Positions 34,298-43,002 are shown, counted from the stretch's first letter. The stretch is 64,000 nucleotides of DNA from RFSX01 sp965230215 (GCA_965230215.1 CBDDKN010000001.1:682001-746000), one strand, 5' to 3'. The notes: generated by a model not told the origin, from the sequence alone. A program made the numbers and translations.

Positions 34298-35548
34298 TTA
34301 GACGTTTTCTCCTTTCATCATTTTGTTCCAGTATAGATATGGGAGTATATATTTTTTCAACATCCAAAGGCGCCAACTTTCCTTAGAAGAATCAAATACA
34401 AGCATTCTTTTCAACTTAGGATCTGGCATAAATTTATTATCATAGTCAAACTCTGCCAATACCATCTTCCCATAACCTGTTACCAATGGGCATGATGAGT
34501 ACCCGTTATACTTCATGTCCGTCAATTGGTCATGCTCTATCAACTTCAATACATTTGCCACGACTATCGGGACTTGCTTTCTAATGGCCGCTCCAGTTTT
34601 GGCAGTAGGAAGACCTGCTGCATCACCCAAACCAAATATGTTTTTATATTCCGTATGTTGCATTGTTTCTTTGTCAACGGATAGCCATCCGGCATCGTTT
34701 ACAAGTGGTGATTTCCTTATAAAGTCTGGAGCAGCTTGCGGAGGCGCAAGATGTACCATATCAAAACGAATACCTTTTCTGTTGCCATCCTCTATTACTT
34801 CAACATTCGGATTACTATTGCGATAAGACTCATGATCAGCCATTTCATACCATGCAATTCTTTCCTGCGCATCGATACCTACCAATTTATAACCAAAATT
34901 TAATGCCAAATTCTTCTTATCAACGACTTCTAATAAAGTCTTCTTGATCTCTGGAACTCCAAATATGACGGTTCCCGGTGTGGCAAATACAATATCTGTT
35001 TTTGACCTTACACCAGATTTTCTAAAAGCCTCTTCTGCCAAGTACATGATTTTCTGAGGTGCCCCGCCACACTTGATTGGCGTAGTGGGTTGGGTAAACA
35101 GCGCAGTTCCGCCTTTAAAGTTTCTGATAACATCCCAAGTGTGCTCTGGGTCTGTATAGTTACTGCATACAACACCCTTGTCAAGACACTCTGTAAGGCC
35201 TTCCACTAAAGATGGCACCATAACCAATCCCGGACAAACTACCAGATAATCATAGGATACCTTTTTACCATCACGTGTAATAACAGCATTCTGATCTACA
35301 TCAAATGCTTCAGCATAAGCTTTGATCCAGTCAACACCTTTAGGAATGAGGTCTTTCATTGGACGTGCAGTATCGGCATAGCTATAGGCATTGGCGCCTA
35401 CAAGCGTCCACGCAGGTTGATAGTAGTGTGTGTCTGCAGGATCCATTATCGCAATATCCAGATTGGATTGCTTTTTTATCATCTGCGAAGCTACCATGAT
35501 ACCAGCTGTTCCGCCACCGATGATGAGTACATTGTATTTTTCTTTCAT
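34298..35548 (-). CDS. sqr: sulfide:quinone oxidoreductase, type II
   Basis: The start at 35548 (MKEKYNVLIIGGGTAG) puts the FAD-binding fold at the N-terminus, as in the family; an upstream ATG at 35605 adds an unlikely tail. The product has 416 residues. Redox Cys160 (PIKCGGAPQKIMYLAEEA) and Cys353 (SSCPLVTGYGKMVLAEFDYD) match Cys201 and Cys379 of human SQOR, so this is the mitochondrial-like type II enzyme. It oxidises sulfide to sulfane sulfur and passes electrons to quinone, probably at the inner membrane through its C-terminus (ESWRLWMLKKYILPYLYW). A Crp/Fnr-type palindrome lies upstream. Confidence 0.9.
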   Translation of the reverse strand: MKEKYNVLIIGGGTAGIMVASQMIKKQSNLDIAIMDPADTHYYQPAWTLVGANAYSYADTARPMKDLIPKGVDWIKAYAEAFDVDQNAVITRDGKKVSYDYLVVCPGLVMVPSLVEGLTECLDKGVVCSNYTDPEHTWDVIRNFKGGTALFTQPTTPIKCGGAPQKIMYLAEEAFRKSGVRSKTDIVFATPGTVIFGVPEIKKTLLEVVDKKNLALNFGYKLVGIDAQERIAWYEMADHESYRNSNPNVEVIEDGNRKGIRFDMVHLAPPQAAPDFIRKSPLVNDAGWLSVDKETMQHTEYKNIFGLGDAAGLPTAKTGAAIRKQVPIVVANVLKLIEHDQLTDMKYNGYSSCPLVTGYGKMVLAEFDYDNKFMPDPKLKRMLVFDSSKESWRLWMLKKYILPYLYWNKMMKGENV

Positions 35549-35585
35549 TTTGAAAAGATTGATAGTGTATAAAGACTGTTTAGAG

Positions 35586-35605
35586 TTGGATAATTCAGTA
35601 TCCAA
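35586..35605. promoter_or_regulatory. 7-bp inverted repeat upstream of SQR
   Basis: TTGGATA (35586-35592) and TATCCAA (35599-35605) are perfect inverted copies with six bases between them. They lie 38-57 bases upstream of the SQR start and may be a second operator. Confidence 0.3.
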
Positions 35606-35637
35606 TCCTTAAGTTAAGAATAACACTACCGTGAAAA

Positions 35638-35653
35638 TGTAACTCAGGTCACA
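35638..35653. promoter_or_regulatory. Crp/Fnr-type palindrome upstream of SQR
   Basis: TGTAAC-TCAG-GTCACA (minus strand TGTGAC-CTGA-GTTACA) has the half-site and four-base spacer expected for a Crp/Fnr-family dimer. It is 90-105 bases upstream of the SQR ATG. Nearly the same palindrome precedes the peroxiredoxin gene. Confidence 0.45.
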
Positions 35654-35679
35654 TATGAAAATGAGAATGGTCAGGTTTT

Positions 35680-36411
35680 CTAGTCAGCTTTATAAACCAA
35701 CTTCATTGTAATGGAGGCTGTCTTTTCTTTATCCATAGTATTAAAGGTGCCACCCCATGAATAGTTTTCAGTCGAATTCTGACCCGTTATCTGAAAGACG
35801 CCCATACGTGCAGAAACAAGCTCTCCAAGCTTTCCTCCTGCATTTTCTGCAATCTTTTCTGCACGGATTCTTGCATCTTCCGTGGCTTGCGAAATCAAAT
35901 CTATTTTTAGATCAGCCAATTTTGTGTAGTAATATCTAGGCAAATGAGAATACAGATTTACCCCTTGATTGAGAAGTTCAGTAATTTCTCTCGAAATGGA
36001 TTCTATTTTAGAAATATCAGACGACTCTATTTTAACTGTGGCACTTAATCTGTATGCTTCGAACTCTTCACCCATATAATTTCCGGATGTTGAATACTTG
36101 ACACGCATCTTTCGATTACTTTGAACTGCACCAAAAATAAGGTCATCTTTTGATACACCTTTTGAAAGCAGATACTGCTCAATCAATTTTTTATCCTTAT
36201 CCAACTTGGCATACGCTGTCTGCAAGTCCACATGCTGGGTTTCAAAGTTGCATTCCCAGACAATTAAATCAGAAGTGAAGTCTGTTTTTCCAAGTCCTGT
36301 GACCTGGATACTACCATCGGGTCTATTGCGATTTACATACGCATTTCCAAGAAGTAATGATGCTATTATTATAGCAATACCAAAGATGAGTGCGGAACTA
36401 TTCAATTTCAT
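35680..36411 (-). CDS. SIMPL-domain protein (DUF541)
   Basis: This 243-residue protein has an N-terminal membrane anchor or signal (ALIFGIAIIIASLLLGNAYV) and the SIMPL pattern: GSIQVTGLGKTDFTSDLIVWE, YRLSATVKIESSDISKIESI and KIDLISQATEDARIRAEKIAENAGGKLGELVSARMGVFQIT. Members are periplasmic or membrane-anchored and are linked to oxidative and heat stress, with unknown mechanism. It stands between SQR and the universal stress protein, all in one direction. Confidence 0.88.
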   Translation of the reverse strand: MKLNSSALIFGIAIIIASLLLGNAYVNRNRPDGSIQVTGLGKTDFTSDLIVWECNFETQHVDLQTAYAKLDKDKKLIEQYLLSKGVSKDDLIFGAVQSNRKMRVKYSTSGNYMGEEFEAYRLSATVKIESSDISKIESISREITELLNQGVNLYSHLPRYYYTKLADLKIDLISQATEDARIRAEKIAENAGGKLGELVSARMGVFQITGQNSTENYSWGGTFNTMDKEKTASITMKLVYKAD

Positions 36412-36475
36412 AACATAGAAGTCTTACTTCGGAAACGTTATAACCACACTTTCTATTATTCGAGAAGTGTGTTGC

Positions 36476-37306
36476 TTATATCTTGATACTCAAGATCGGT
36501 AAATCAGAGTGATTTGCTATGGCTTCTGCTATACTTGGTGAAATAATCTGTCTAAGAGCTGACTTACCATGGGTACAGATAGCGATTAGATCTGAGTTAT
36601 TTTCACTAGCAAAATTTATGACACCTTGTTCTACTGAATCTGCTTCTATATGGTTCATTGAGATAGATCCACCAAATTCCTTAGCAGCTTCTGCTATATT
36701 GGTCATATGCTCATCAACCGCGCTTTGATCCTTTTCATGACCCGGCGTATCTACATACAAAAGATCAAGATGTGCTCCACAATGATTTGCGAAATAAAGA
36801 ACATTGGCAAACGAATCAGCTGAGACATCAGAGAAATCTGATGCGAACACTACTTTTTTAAGAGCTTTGTCCACAGCGTGTTTTAAAACCAACACAGGTA
36901 CCTCAGCCTGCCTAATCATATGTTGTGCGTTAGAACCGATAATACGTTCTTTTAAACCTTGTGCACCATGAGAACCCATAACCATAAAATCATAATCATG
37001 ACTTTTCAGATGATCAAGAACAACTTGCGATCCCGAGCTATAAATCAATACCTTTTCAGCGTATACACCTTTATCTTCAGCCATTTTGACCAGCTTTCGC
37101 AAATTGCTTTTGGCCAAACCAATTTCATGAAGTGTCTCCGGGTATTTGCCTTCTTGAGACTTAGGCAGTTTTACCCAATCAACCGGAGTATCCTGGAGGT
37201 GAAGAAAGCTTACATTCGCATCGAATTGTGAGGCCAATTCAACTGCATATTCACACGCATCATTAGCACAATCGGAAAAATCGGTAGGAACAAGTATGTT
37301 TTTCAT
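36476..37306 (-). CDS. tandem universal stress protein
   Basis: This 276-residue cytoplasmic protein is made of two UspA domains (about 1-143 and 149-276), both starting with the typical strand (ILVPTDFSDCANDA; KVVFASDFSDVSADS). The first domain keeps the ATP-binding motif G-x2-G-x9-G-S (GSHGAQGLKERIIGSNAQ). The second has only the degenerate CTHGKSALRQIISPS, so ATP binding is probably confined to the first. Tandem proteins of this type respond to energy, oxygen or oxidant stress. Confidence 0.9.
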   Translation of the reverse strand: MKNILVPTDFSDCANDACEYAVELASQFDANVSFLHLQDTPVDWVKLPKSQEGKYPETLHEIGLAKSNLRKLVKMAEDKGVYAEKVLIYSSGSQVVLDHLKSHDYDFMVMGSHGAQGLKERIIGSNAQHMIRQAEVPVLVLKHAVDKALKKVVFASDFSDVSADSFANVLYFANHCGAHLDLLYVDTPGHEKDQSAVDEHMTNIAEAAKEFGGSISMNHIEADSVEQGVINFASENNSDLIAICTHGKSALRQIISPSIAEAIANHSDLPILSIKI

Positions 37307-37338
37307 TTAACGCCTTAATATTTATGAATCCCAAAAAT

Positions 37339-37354
37339 AAAGGCATCTGCCTTT
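37339..37354 (-). terminator. hairpin downstream of the outer membrane protein gene
   Basis: AAAGGC (37339-37344) and GCCTTT (37349-37354) form a six-base stem with an ATCT loop, and T-rich sequence follows in both directions. It lies between the outer membrane protein (stop 37442) and the universal stress protein. Confidence 0.5.
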
Positions 37355-37404
37355 TTTCAAAGTAAAATGCCTGGTTTTTTTTAGTATTTCCAACTAGAGC
37401 TAAA

Positions 37405-37433
37405 TATGCAACGCCAATAGATGCCGTTGCATA
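37405..37433 (-). terminator. 9-bp hairpin just after the outer membrane protein stop
   Basis: On the plus strand TATGCAACG (37405-37413) pairs perfectly with CGTTGCATA (37425-37433). It begins nine bases after the stop codon in the minus direction. It lacks a T-run, so it may stabilise mRNA rather than terminate. Confidence 0.45.
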
Positions 37434-37441
37434 AATATGTT

Positions 37442-38560
37442 TTACGGCATTCTTTTTAGCAGAATATCGGTATCAATGGCCAACATGATTCTAAATGCAT
37501 GAGCCAAATGATCATTTTCCGTGTCATAATATGCATCTAATCCGAGTTCTAGATTTACTTCACTGCTGATTCGATTTTGCCAAAAGATCTGTGCTTTTAT
37601 GAGAGATCTGCTCAAGTCAACAAAGAATTCATCGTAATCTGACACAGAAAAATACAGCGATTCACCACCCTGCGCAAAAAATCCATCTGCATTCCAATAG
37701 CTGAAAGAAGCTGTCCAATCACTATCCTGATAACCCATCTCTATAGACCATGCATTGCCATCAGAGAATGCAATGGAAGACAGCATGCTAGCAGGTAAGG
37801 TGTTTCCTGAATAGATATAATATGAAGGCTCGAAATATATGAAAGCATTTTCGCTCAGGGACTTTTCTAATCTCAATCCACTGTAGAGGTTCCATTCAGT
37901 TGATACAGGTGATGGGGAGACATCTATCTCACCTCCTCTGTGATGAAGTAAAAATTGAAAGGGCCAACGTATTCGGATGTTCCCGTTCATGATCAAAACT
38001 GAAGACACCAGTCCTATCTGAAATGCTTCCTGGAAATTATCTCCTGGCTTAATAAACTCCTGCCAGTTTAACCACAGATCAAAATTGTATCTATCATGTT
38101 TGCCAAGCAATTGAAAACCATACTCCATGTTATCTGTGTACAATCTGTCATATCTGAAAAGAGCTTCTTTTAATCCATGATTGAGATTGCCATATATATT
38201 TCCCAGCACAAGTTGCAGGCTTTCATCAAATGCATATTGCATTCGGAAAACAGGTAAAACCATTTCAAGTGTATCCCTACCCGAATATTGTTGGATCAAT
38301 GCACCTCCGCTTATGCGTAATTTATCGGTTAGATAAAGGGACAACTCAGGTTTTGCCAGGTATCCAATGCCGGTAAACCCTCTGGTGAAGTCATTGGTGT
38401 ACTCATTGTTTTTAAAATATGAAATGGCATGAAGATCAAAGTAGACTGACTTTGCTATACTATCTTTTAGTGCTGTACTTTCACTGATGCTTTGTCCAGA
38501 CATAGGCAACATGCCACAGACTAAGAATATAATCGCCAGACAAAAGCGTAAGAATTTCAT
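37442..38560 (-). CDS. hypothetical outer membrane protein
   Basis: The start at 38560 (MKFLRFCLAIIFLVCGM) gives a normal signal peptide; upstream ATGs at 38575 and 38599 are possible but less likely. About 370 residues of aromatic-rich alternating strands follow (SVYFDLHAISYFKNNEY, MEYGFQLLGKHDRYNFDLWLNWQEF, NAFIYFEPSYYIYSG), ending in an FRIMLAIDTDILLKRMP strand. This is the pattern of a large beta barrel, and no plug domain is visible. No transported substrate can be proposed. Confidence 0.6.
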   Translation of the reverse strand: MKFLRFCLAIIFLVCGMLPMSGQSISESTALKDSIAKSVYFDLHAISYFKNNEYTNDFTRGFTGIGYLAKPELSLYLTDKLRISGGALIQQYSGRDTLEMVLPVFRMQYAFDESLQLVLGNIYGNLNHGLKEALFRYDRLYTDNMEYGFQLLGKHDRYNFDLWLNWQEFIKPGDNFQEAFQIGLVSSVLIMNGNIRIRWPFQFLLHHRGGEIDVSPSPVSTEWNLYSGLRLEKSLSENAFIYFEPSYYIYSGNTLPASMLSSIAFSDGNAWSIEMGYQDSDWTASFSYWNADGFFAQGGESLYFSVSDYDEFFVDLSRSLIKAQIFWQNRISSEVNLELGLDAYYDTENDHLAHAFRIMLAIDTDILLKRMP

Positions 38561-38640
38561 TCTTTCATAAAGCATCATAAATATTGTAATCATAAGCAAG
38601 TTGAAAAATAAGAGATTATACTGAATGCATTAATACAGAC

Positions 38641-39084
38641 TTAATGATTAATAGACATGCGCATACAGTACATGTGATATCCCTTAGACCAAAAGTCATC
38701 TGAAGTATATTCTAGCTTAAAGCCCATCTTCTCATAAAACCGATATGCCAACTGGGAAGTGCGCACTTCAATTAAATCAATGTCAGGATTCGCATTAATC
38801 AACTCAATACGCATTTTGGTCAATCTGGAACCAATCCCTTTACCTTGCCAATCCGGGTGAACGATGTCCCATGAAAGTCTTGCAGTTTTGTTCTTTAAGA
38901 AATAATTTATACCTCCTGCACCAACTACAATACCATCTATGTTTACAACAAAGTAATCTTCGTATCCACTTTCTAGATAGTTTATCAGATCATCATATTC
39001 TGATGCAGCAAAATAATCAGGAATATTCATCTTAAGCAATTGCAGGACAGCATCCTTATCTTCTTTTTTATACTTCCTTATCAT
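38641..39084 (-). CDS. GNAT-family acetyltransferase
   Basis: This 147-residue cytoplasmic protein has the acetyl-CoA motif VHPDWQGKGIGSRLTKMRIE at about 77-96, followed by LIEVRTSQLAYRFYEKMGFKLEYTS. The target amine is unknown. Its ATG overlaps the VOC gene by four bases, placing it third in the SGNH-VOC-GNAT operon. Confidence 0.9.
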   Translation of the reverse strand: MIRKYKKEDKDAVLQLLKMNIPDYFAASEYDDLINYLESGYEDYFVVNIDGIVVGAGGINYFLKNKTARLSWDIVHPDWQGKGIGSRLTKMRIELINANPDIDLIEVRTSQLAYRFYEKMGFKLEYTSDDFWSKGYHMYCMRMSINH

Positions 39085-39491
39085 CCATGCAATTTATAGA
39101 AATCAGATTCTTCACATGTAATTGTTGTTAGTTCAAGCTTGTGTCCATCCGGATCTTCAAAATAGATTGATATGAAGAATATATGGTCTTGCTCAACAAA
39201 TGGAATCTCAATATTTGTAAGATAGACTTTTGCTTTGTCATATGCGTCTTTGGTCACGTTGAAAGCAATGTGATCCGTACATCTTCTCAACACAGAATCG
39301 CTATCACTTTTCAACGGGAATAAAGCAATACCTGATTTACCAGCCAGAAGAAATACAGGAAAAGGGCCCCATTCATCCTTCTGGACGGCATTTAACCCAA
39401 GAACCTTCTTATACCATAATACAGAAGCTTCTATGTCTTTAACCCTTATGGCAACGTGATCAAGAAATTCTATTTTGAAATCAGGACTCAC
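39081..39491 (-). CDS. VOC-family (glyoxalase-like) protein
   Basis: This 136-residue protein has one vicinal-oxygen-chelate unit pair: FLDHVAIRVKDIEASVLWYKKVLGL, then CTDHIAFNVTKDAYDKAKVYL and IYFEDPDGHKLELTT. A metal site is likely through His12, His and Glu residues of these motifs. Whether it is a lyase, dioxygenase or resistance protein cannot be told. Four-base overlaps on both sides show a tight operon. Confidence 0.85.
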   Translation of the reverse strand: MSPDFKIEFLDHVAIRVKDIEASVLWYKKVLGLNAVQKDEWGPFPVFLLAGKSGIALFPLKSDSDSVLRRCTDHIAFNVTKDAYDKAKVYLTNIEIPFVEQDHIFFISIYFEDPDGHKLELTTITCEESDFYKLHG

Positions 39492-40198
39492 TTGATAATT
39501 GAATTAATGAGAGACATAAGGTTGCTTGCCCATAAGTCATAACCAAGTTCATTCATATGTAAACCATCTTCGATAAAGATATCCGTTCTTGGTTTACCTG
39601 TAAGACTATCCAACATTAGTGGTGCAGGATCGAATGTATAGGCATTGTTATCCGATTCCAAATAAGATACAATCAATGAATCTGCCCGTTGATAATCATC
39701 AAACTCAGTCCATCGGCTTATTGAAGGCTTCATGTTAATATAAATAAATGGAAGATCAGATGAACGTGATCTAAATATCTTATAAAACTCCTTAAAACGC
39801 TGAAAGGCAATTTCTGGGGAAGCACCTTCATGAATATCATTCTCACCACAATACAAAATAATACATCTTGAAGTATTTGAGAATAAAAACCTCGGAGCGT
39901 AATTATTAAGTTCAGCGATAGTCGCCCCACCAAAACCTCTGTTTAAAACTTTAAATGGAGAAAGATCTTCTTCCATCGTTGTCCACATCCGAATACTAGA
40001 ACTTCCCGTCAGGATCAGATCATAATTTTGAACACCCAGGCTATCATCTTCATCAATAAATGCATTGATCTCACTATTAAATCTACTGGCTGATTCTTGT
40101 ACTTTGTTGGAGGGATTTAATTCTGAAGTTTTTGCAGTTTGATTTTGGTTGCATGCAATGCAAATCACCAAAGAAATTAATATTACAAATCGTACCAT
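39488..40198 (-). CDS. SGNH/GDSL hydrolase lipoprotein
   Basis: This 236-residue lipoprotein (LVICIACNQN) has the SGNH blocks: LILTGSSSIRMW (nucleophile Ser), GFGGATI, YCGENDI and FIEDGLHMNELGY (catalytic Asp and His). It probably deacylates or de-esterifies a glycan or lipid outside the inner membrane. It is the first gene of the operon with the VOC and GNAT genes. Confidence 0.87.
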   Translation of the reverse strand: MVRFVILISLVICIACNQNQTAKTSELNPSNKVQESASRFNSEINAFIDEDDSLGVQNYDLILTGSSSIRMWTTMEEDLSPFKVLNRGFGGATIAELNNYAPRFLFSNTSRCIILYCGENDIHEGASPEIAFQRFKEFYKIFRSRSSDLPFIYINMKPSISRWTEFDDYQRADSLIVSYLESDNNAYTFDPAPLMLDSLTGKPRTDIFIEDGLHMNELGYDLWASNLMSLINSIIK

Positions 40199-40226
40199 CC
40201 TGTAAATATAAGACAGAATGTCTATT

Positions 40227-40742
40227 CTATATTCGAATGGAGAGTCCTAGAACGATAAATGCCCTTTTGGCTCTTGCAACAGGAAAATATACAGTTTGAT
40301 TGATCAGATTTATTTGGGAAGGGTTTTCACGAAGATATATGAGACTATGAGCCTGAATCCTAATCTTACAATTTTGACTAAGTTGACAGGCTAGTCCAGC
40401 AGCAACATGAAAAGTTAAATCTACTATTTCATTATCTCTTCCAAATAAAGACTCTTCTGAATAATCGAACATAGAAAACTCCAATCTGTCTATTAATCCA
40501 GGTTGGACATCTTTTAAAATCCTAAATGAATTTAAATTAACAGTCTTTACAGAACTTCGCAATTCATCAAACTTGTGGCTTATAAAAGCATTTCTTGTAT
40601 TTGAATACTTATGTATTTGGGATTTATTGATTTCATCAAAAGTGAGATTGATAGTGGGGTCTCCATTTGCCAAAAGCTTATTTGAGAAGGATAAGTTTAT
40701 TAAAACCATCATAAATAGCATTCGACATGACCAACAATTCAT
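40227..40742 (-). CDS. hypothetical exported protein
   Basis: This 171-residue protein has a likely signal peptide (SCRMLFMMVLINLSFSNKLLANG). The rest (TINLTFDEINKSQIHKY ... FHVAAGLACQLSQNCKIRIQAHS ... QTVYFPVARAKRAFIVLGLSIRI) resembles a small periplasmic domain or a short barrel ending in a strand with a terminal hydrophobic residue. I do not recognise a family. It is separated from the SGNH operon by 28 bases and may be its first gene. Confidence 0.5.
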   Translation of the reverse strand: MNCWSCRMLFMMVLINLSFSNKLLANGDPTINLTFDEINKSQIHKYSNTRNAFISHKFDELRSSVKTVNLNSFRILKDVQPGLIDRLEFSMFDYSEESLFGRDNEIVDLTFHVAAGLACQLSQNCKIRIQAHSLIYLRENPSQINLINQTVYFPVARAKRAFIVLGLSIRI

Positions 40743-40938
40743 GGCTCTAAGCTAATAAATACATATTATGAATATTTTAAATATGTTTTATCCTAATCGT
40801 AAGCTTATGATAAGGTATTTAAAGTTGTCTTAACTATTGAAGCCGTATTACTTTGTTATTCGTCGACAATTCATCCTGACTTGTAGATTAATGAAACTGT
40901 AGTCCTGTCTGTATGCATTGATTCATGTAAAAAGGCTA

Positions 40939-41103
40939 ATGAGTTTAATACGTGTATTGTTGAGTATTCTATTTCCTCCTCTTGCTGTTATAGACAAAGG
41001 ATGTGGATCAATAGTAATAGTTTTACTGCTTACGCTTTGTGGATGGGTTCCTGGTGTGATAGCTGCACTTGTCATTTTGAATAAGTGCGACGAAGACAAA
41101 TAA
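40939..41103 (+). CDS. Pmp3/YqaE-family small membrane protein
   Basis: The start at 40939 (MSLIRVLLSILFPPLAV) gives a 54-residue two-helix protein with the family signature SILFPPLAVIDKGCGS and LLLTLCGWVPGVIAALVIL. Members (UPF0057) modulate membrane potential and salt or cold tolerance in fungi and plants; the bacterial role is unclear. A start at 40918 would add seven polar residues. Confidence 0.85.
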   Translation: MSLIRVLLSILFPPLAVIDKGCGSIVIVLLLTLCGWVPGVIAALVILNKCDEDK

Positions 41104-41129
41104 AGCCTGACTGATTAGAGCCAGGCTTT
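41102..41129. terminator. hairpin between Pmp3 and haloperoxidase genes
   Basis: AAAGCCTG (41102-41109) pairs with CAGGCTTT (41122-41129). It lies between two convergent genes and could terminate both; only short T or A tracts flank it. Confidence 0.55.
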
Positions 41130-41155
41130 ATCTATAACTTAATTCTTTCTATATC

Positions 41156-42640
41156 TTAAGACTTGTTCTCGCCAACATGCTTTTTGTAGAATTCCCAAGC
41201 ATTGTTAGCTACATCACGGCCAAGTTGCAGGCCGGCTACATTATCAGCTTGTATATGATACCCACCATATACTCTTGATATACCAGCCATTTCAGCTGTT
41301 TCGGTGAAAGTAGGAAACTTGAGAACCACGGTATCGCCCAGATTATCTGGTTCCGTCATTGCACCAGCGACTAGGGTTACTTCTTCGCCAAAAGTATCAC
41401 TACCAGTCCATAGCTTTAATGCTTCGGCACATGCGCCACTAATAGTACTATGACCAGAAACATAACTTGGAAACGGTGGACATAGAAAAGTTTCAGGAGA
41501 ATACGGACGCCATTGCGAACCATCGATATCCATTATAGGCTTACCTTCTCCACCCCATGCTTTGATTTTCTGTCCGGAATAATATTCATGCACCAGGGCA
41601 TAAGGTCTTGCAAAGTCATAATGCATTTTTGAATCCCATGAAGCAATGAAAGCATCCATTGCAACTACCTGGTTCAGAAAGAACATTTTAACATCCTGAT
41701 CAAGAGTATGATTATCTCTTCTTGATACATCCTGAGCAAATTTTAACCAGTGACCTGCTTGTTGAACAGATTGCGGACCGTCTCTCATAAATTCAACCAA
41801 AGCTTTCTGTTCATCGGTCAGTTCAGCCTGCATATCAATAACTTCTTTTACTTCTTCTTCAAGTTGCTTGGAACCAATCATTGGTGGAGGACCTGGTCTA
41901 AATTGTGCTGGAGACTCCATAGAAATTGGCACTACACGATCCCAGTATGGCGTAAGACATTCCGGTGCAAATCGACCACCCTCACCATCAGCAAAATATT
42001 TAGGTTGCCATCTATTAGCATCCACACTTTCATCAGCTGAATTCTTTGGCTTGTAGTTGACATAGTTAAAATACGGTTGACCATTGGAACCTTCTTCTTC
42101 TCCATATTGATTAGAACCATCACCTTTACGCGCCTCTATGACAGATTTAGCAGCCAAATTACCAACACCCTCTGGCGTAGATGTATCCAGAGATTCATTA
42201 TCTGGATCCAAACCCAGTTCTTCCATAAAAGCTCTAAATAAGCTTGAGTCTGAATAATAGTATTCATTCATGGTTCTGTAAGCAGCATACGCGATTGCAA
42301 TTTCCTTGTTACGCAAGGATCTTTGATTTTCAACCGCTTTATCCACATCTTTCAGATATACAGGAACTGCATCAGCTTCATAGACTGACCAGGCATCAAA
42401 TACGGAAACAAAGATCAAACCCAGATATCGTGAAGTGATAGTTGGTCGGGGATTAAATTTCTCAGTATCATTTGCAGTAGCTTCAATGGCCAGCTCACTA
42501 ATTCGGTAAGCCATATTTTCTACACCTTGTGGCTCCGCACTGGAACCGGTTATTGACAATGGTGCCTTTGAAGAATTATTATTACATGCTATTAATGATA
42601 GAAGGATAACAGCAAAACCTATTAGATTTCTTAATTGCAT
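41156..42640 (-). CDS. vanadium-dependent haloperoxidase-like lipoprotein
   Basis: This 494-residue lipoprotein (LSLIACNNNS) belongs to the PAP2/vanadium haloperoxidase superfamily. The vanadate-pocket motifs are visible: DFARPYALVHEYYSG, the PSYVSGHSTISGACAEAL core with the SGHS loop, and SRVYGGYHIQADNVAGL. Such enzymes use H2O2 to oxidise halides (or act as phosphatases in related families) and here would work outside the inner membrane. A -7 box at 42666 and three LytTR-type repeats at 42702-42757 lie upstream. It is monocistronic. Confidence 0.85.
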   Translation of the reverse strand: MQLRNLIGFAVILLSLIACNNNSSKAPLSITGSSAEPQGVENMAYRISELAIEATANDTEKFNPRPTITSRYLGLIFVSVFDAWSVYEADAVPVYLKDVDKAVENQRSLRNKEIAIAYAAYRTMNEYYYSDSSLFRAFMEELGLDPDNESLDTSTPEGVGNLAAKSVIEARKGDGSNQYGEEEGSNGQPYFNYVNYKPKNSADESVDANRWQPKYFADGEGGRFAPECLTPYWDRVVPISMESPAQFRPGPPPMIGSKQLEEEVKEVIDMQAELTDEQKALVEFMRDGPQSVQQAGHWLKFAQDVSRRDNHTLDQDVKMFFLNQVVAMDAFIASWDSKMHYDFARPYALVHEYYSGQKIKAWGGEGKPIMDIDGSQWRPYSPETFLCPPFPSYVSGHSTISGACAEALKLWTGSDTFGEEVTLVAGAMTEPDNLGDTVVLKFPTFTETAEMAGISRVYGGYHIQADNVAGLQLGRDVANNAWEFYKKHVGENKS

Positions 42641-42665
42641 AATTCAAGTGTTTAAAATTGAGCTG

Positions 42666-42673
42666 CAAATCTA
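42666..42673 (-). promoter_or_regulatory. haloperoxidase promoter -7 element
   Basis: On the minus strand TAGATTTG matches TAnnTTTG exactly; a TTG lies 16 bases upstream of it (about 42690-42692). It is 26 bases ahead of the ATG. Confidence 0.5.
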
Positions 42674-42701
42674 GATCAAGACACTTAAACAATGCTGTTA
42701 T

Positions 42702-42757
42702 ATATGTGAATGGCTTTAATGTTTGTGTAAAGTGGGCTAAAGCATTTGTGAATGCAT
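42702..42757. promoter_or_regulatory. three direct repeats, 21-bp period, upstream of haloperoxidase
   Basis: ATATGTGAATGGCT (42702), TTGTGTAAAGTGGG (42723) and ATTTGTGAATGCAT (42744) start exactly 21 bases apart and share TnTGTnAA with the two repeats at 22214-22248. They begin about 29 bases upstream of the -7 box, the usual place for an activator. Their orientation relative to the haloperoxidase gene is the same as that of the other pair relative to the DoxX-cytochrome operon. Confidence 0.6.
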
Positions 42758-42782
42758 TAGAGCAAAAATGAATGAGCTTGCT

Positions 42783-42956
42783 CTATTTTGCCGAAGGCCT
42801 TTTGAACCTGTTAAGGAGAAGGAGTACGACAGGTAAACCGAATATCCATACCCAACCCATATCCGAGATTTTGTAACCCTCCTTATAGAAAAGTGGTGCC
42901 GCCTCAATAGCCAGGATAATGAAGAAAAGCAAAATAGGTGTATAGTCCTTTTTCAT
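42783..42956 (-). CDS. 57-residue two-helix membrane protein
   Basis: A short frame in an otherwise non-coding gap encodes MKKDYTPILLFFIILAIEAA, a loop (PLFYKEGYKISDMG) and a second helix (WVWIFGLPVVLLLLNRF), ending FKRPSAK. The two helices with a short positively charged tail are typical of small inner membrane proteins. It sits between icd (stop 43062, with its terminator) and the haloperoxidase regulatory repeats. The family is not recognised; the coding call rests on composition and the membrane pattern. Confidence 0.55.
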   Translation of the reverse strand: MKKDYTPILLFFIILAIEAAPLFYKEGYKISDMGWVWIFGLPVVLLLLNRFKRPSAK

Positions 42957-43002
42957 ATTATTTGGATTTGCACTAATATAAAAAGACCCTATTAAAAAAA
43001 TG

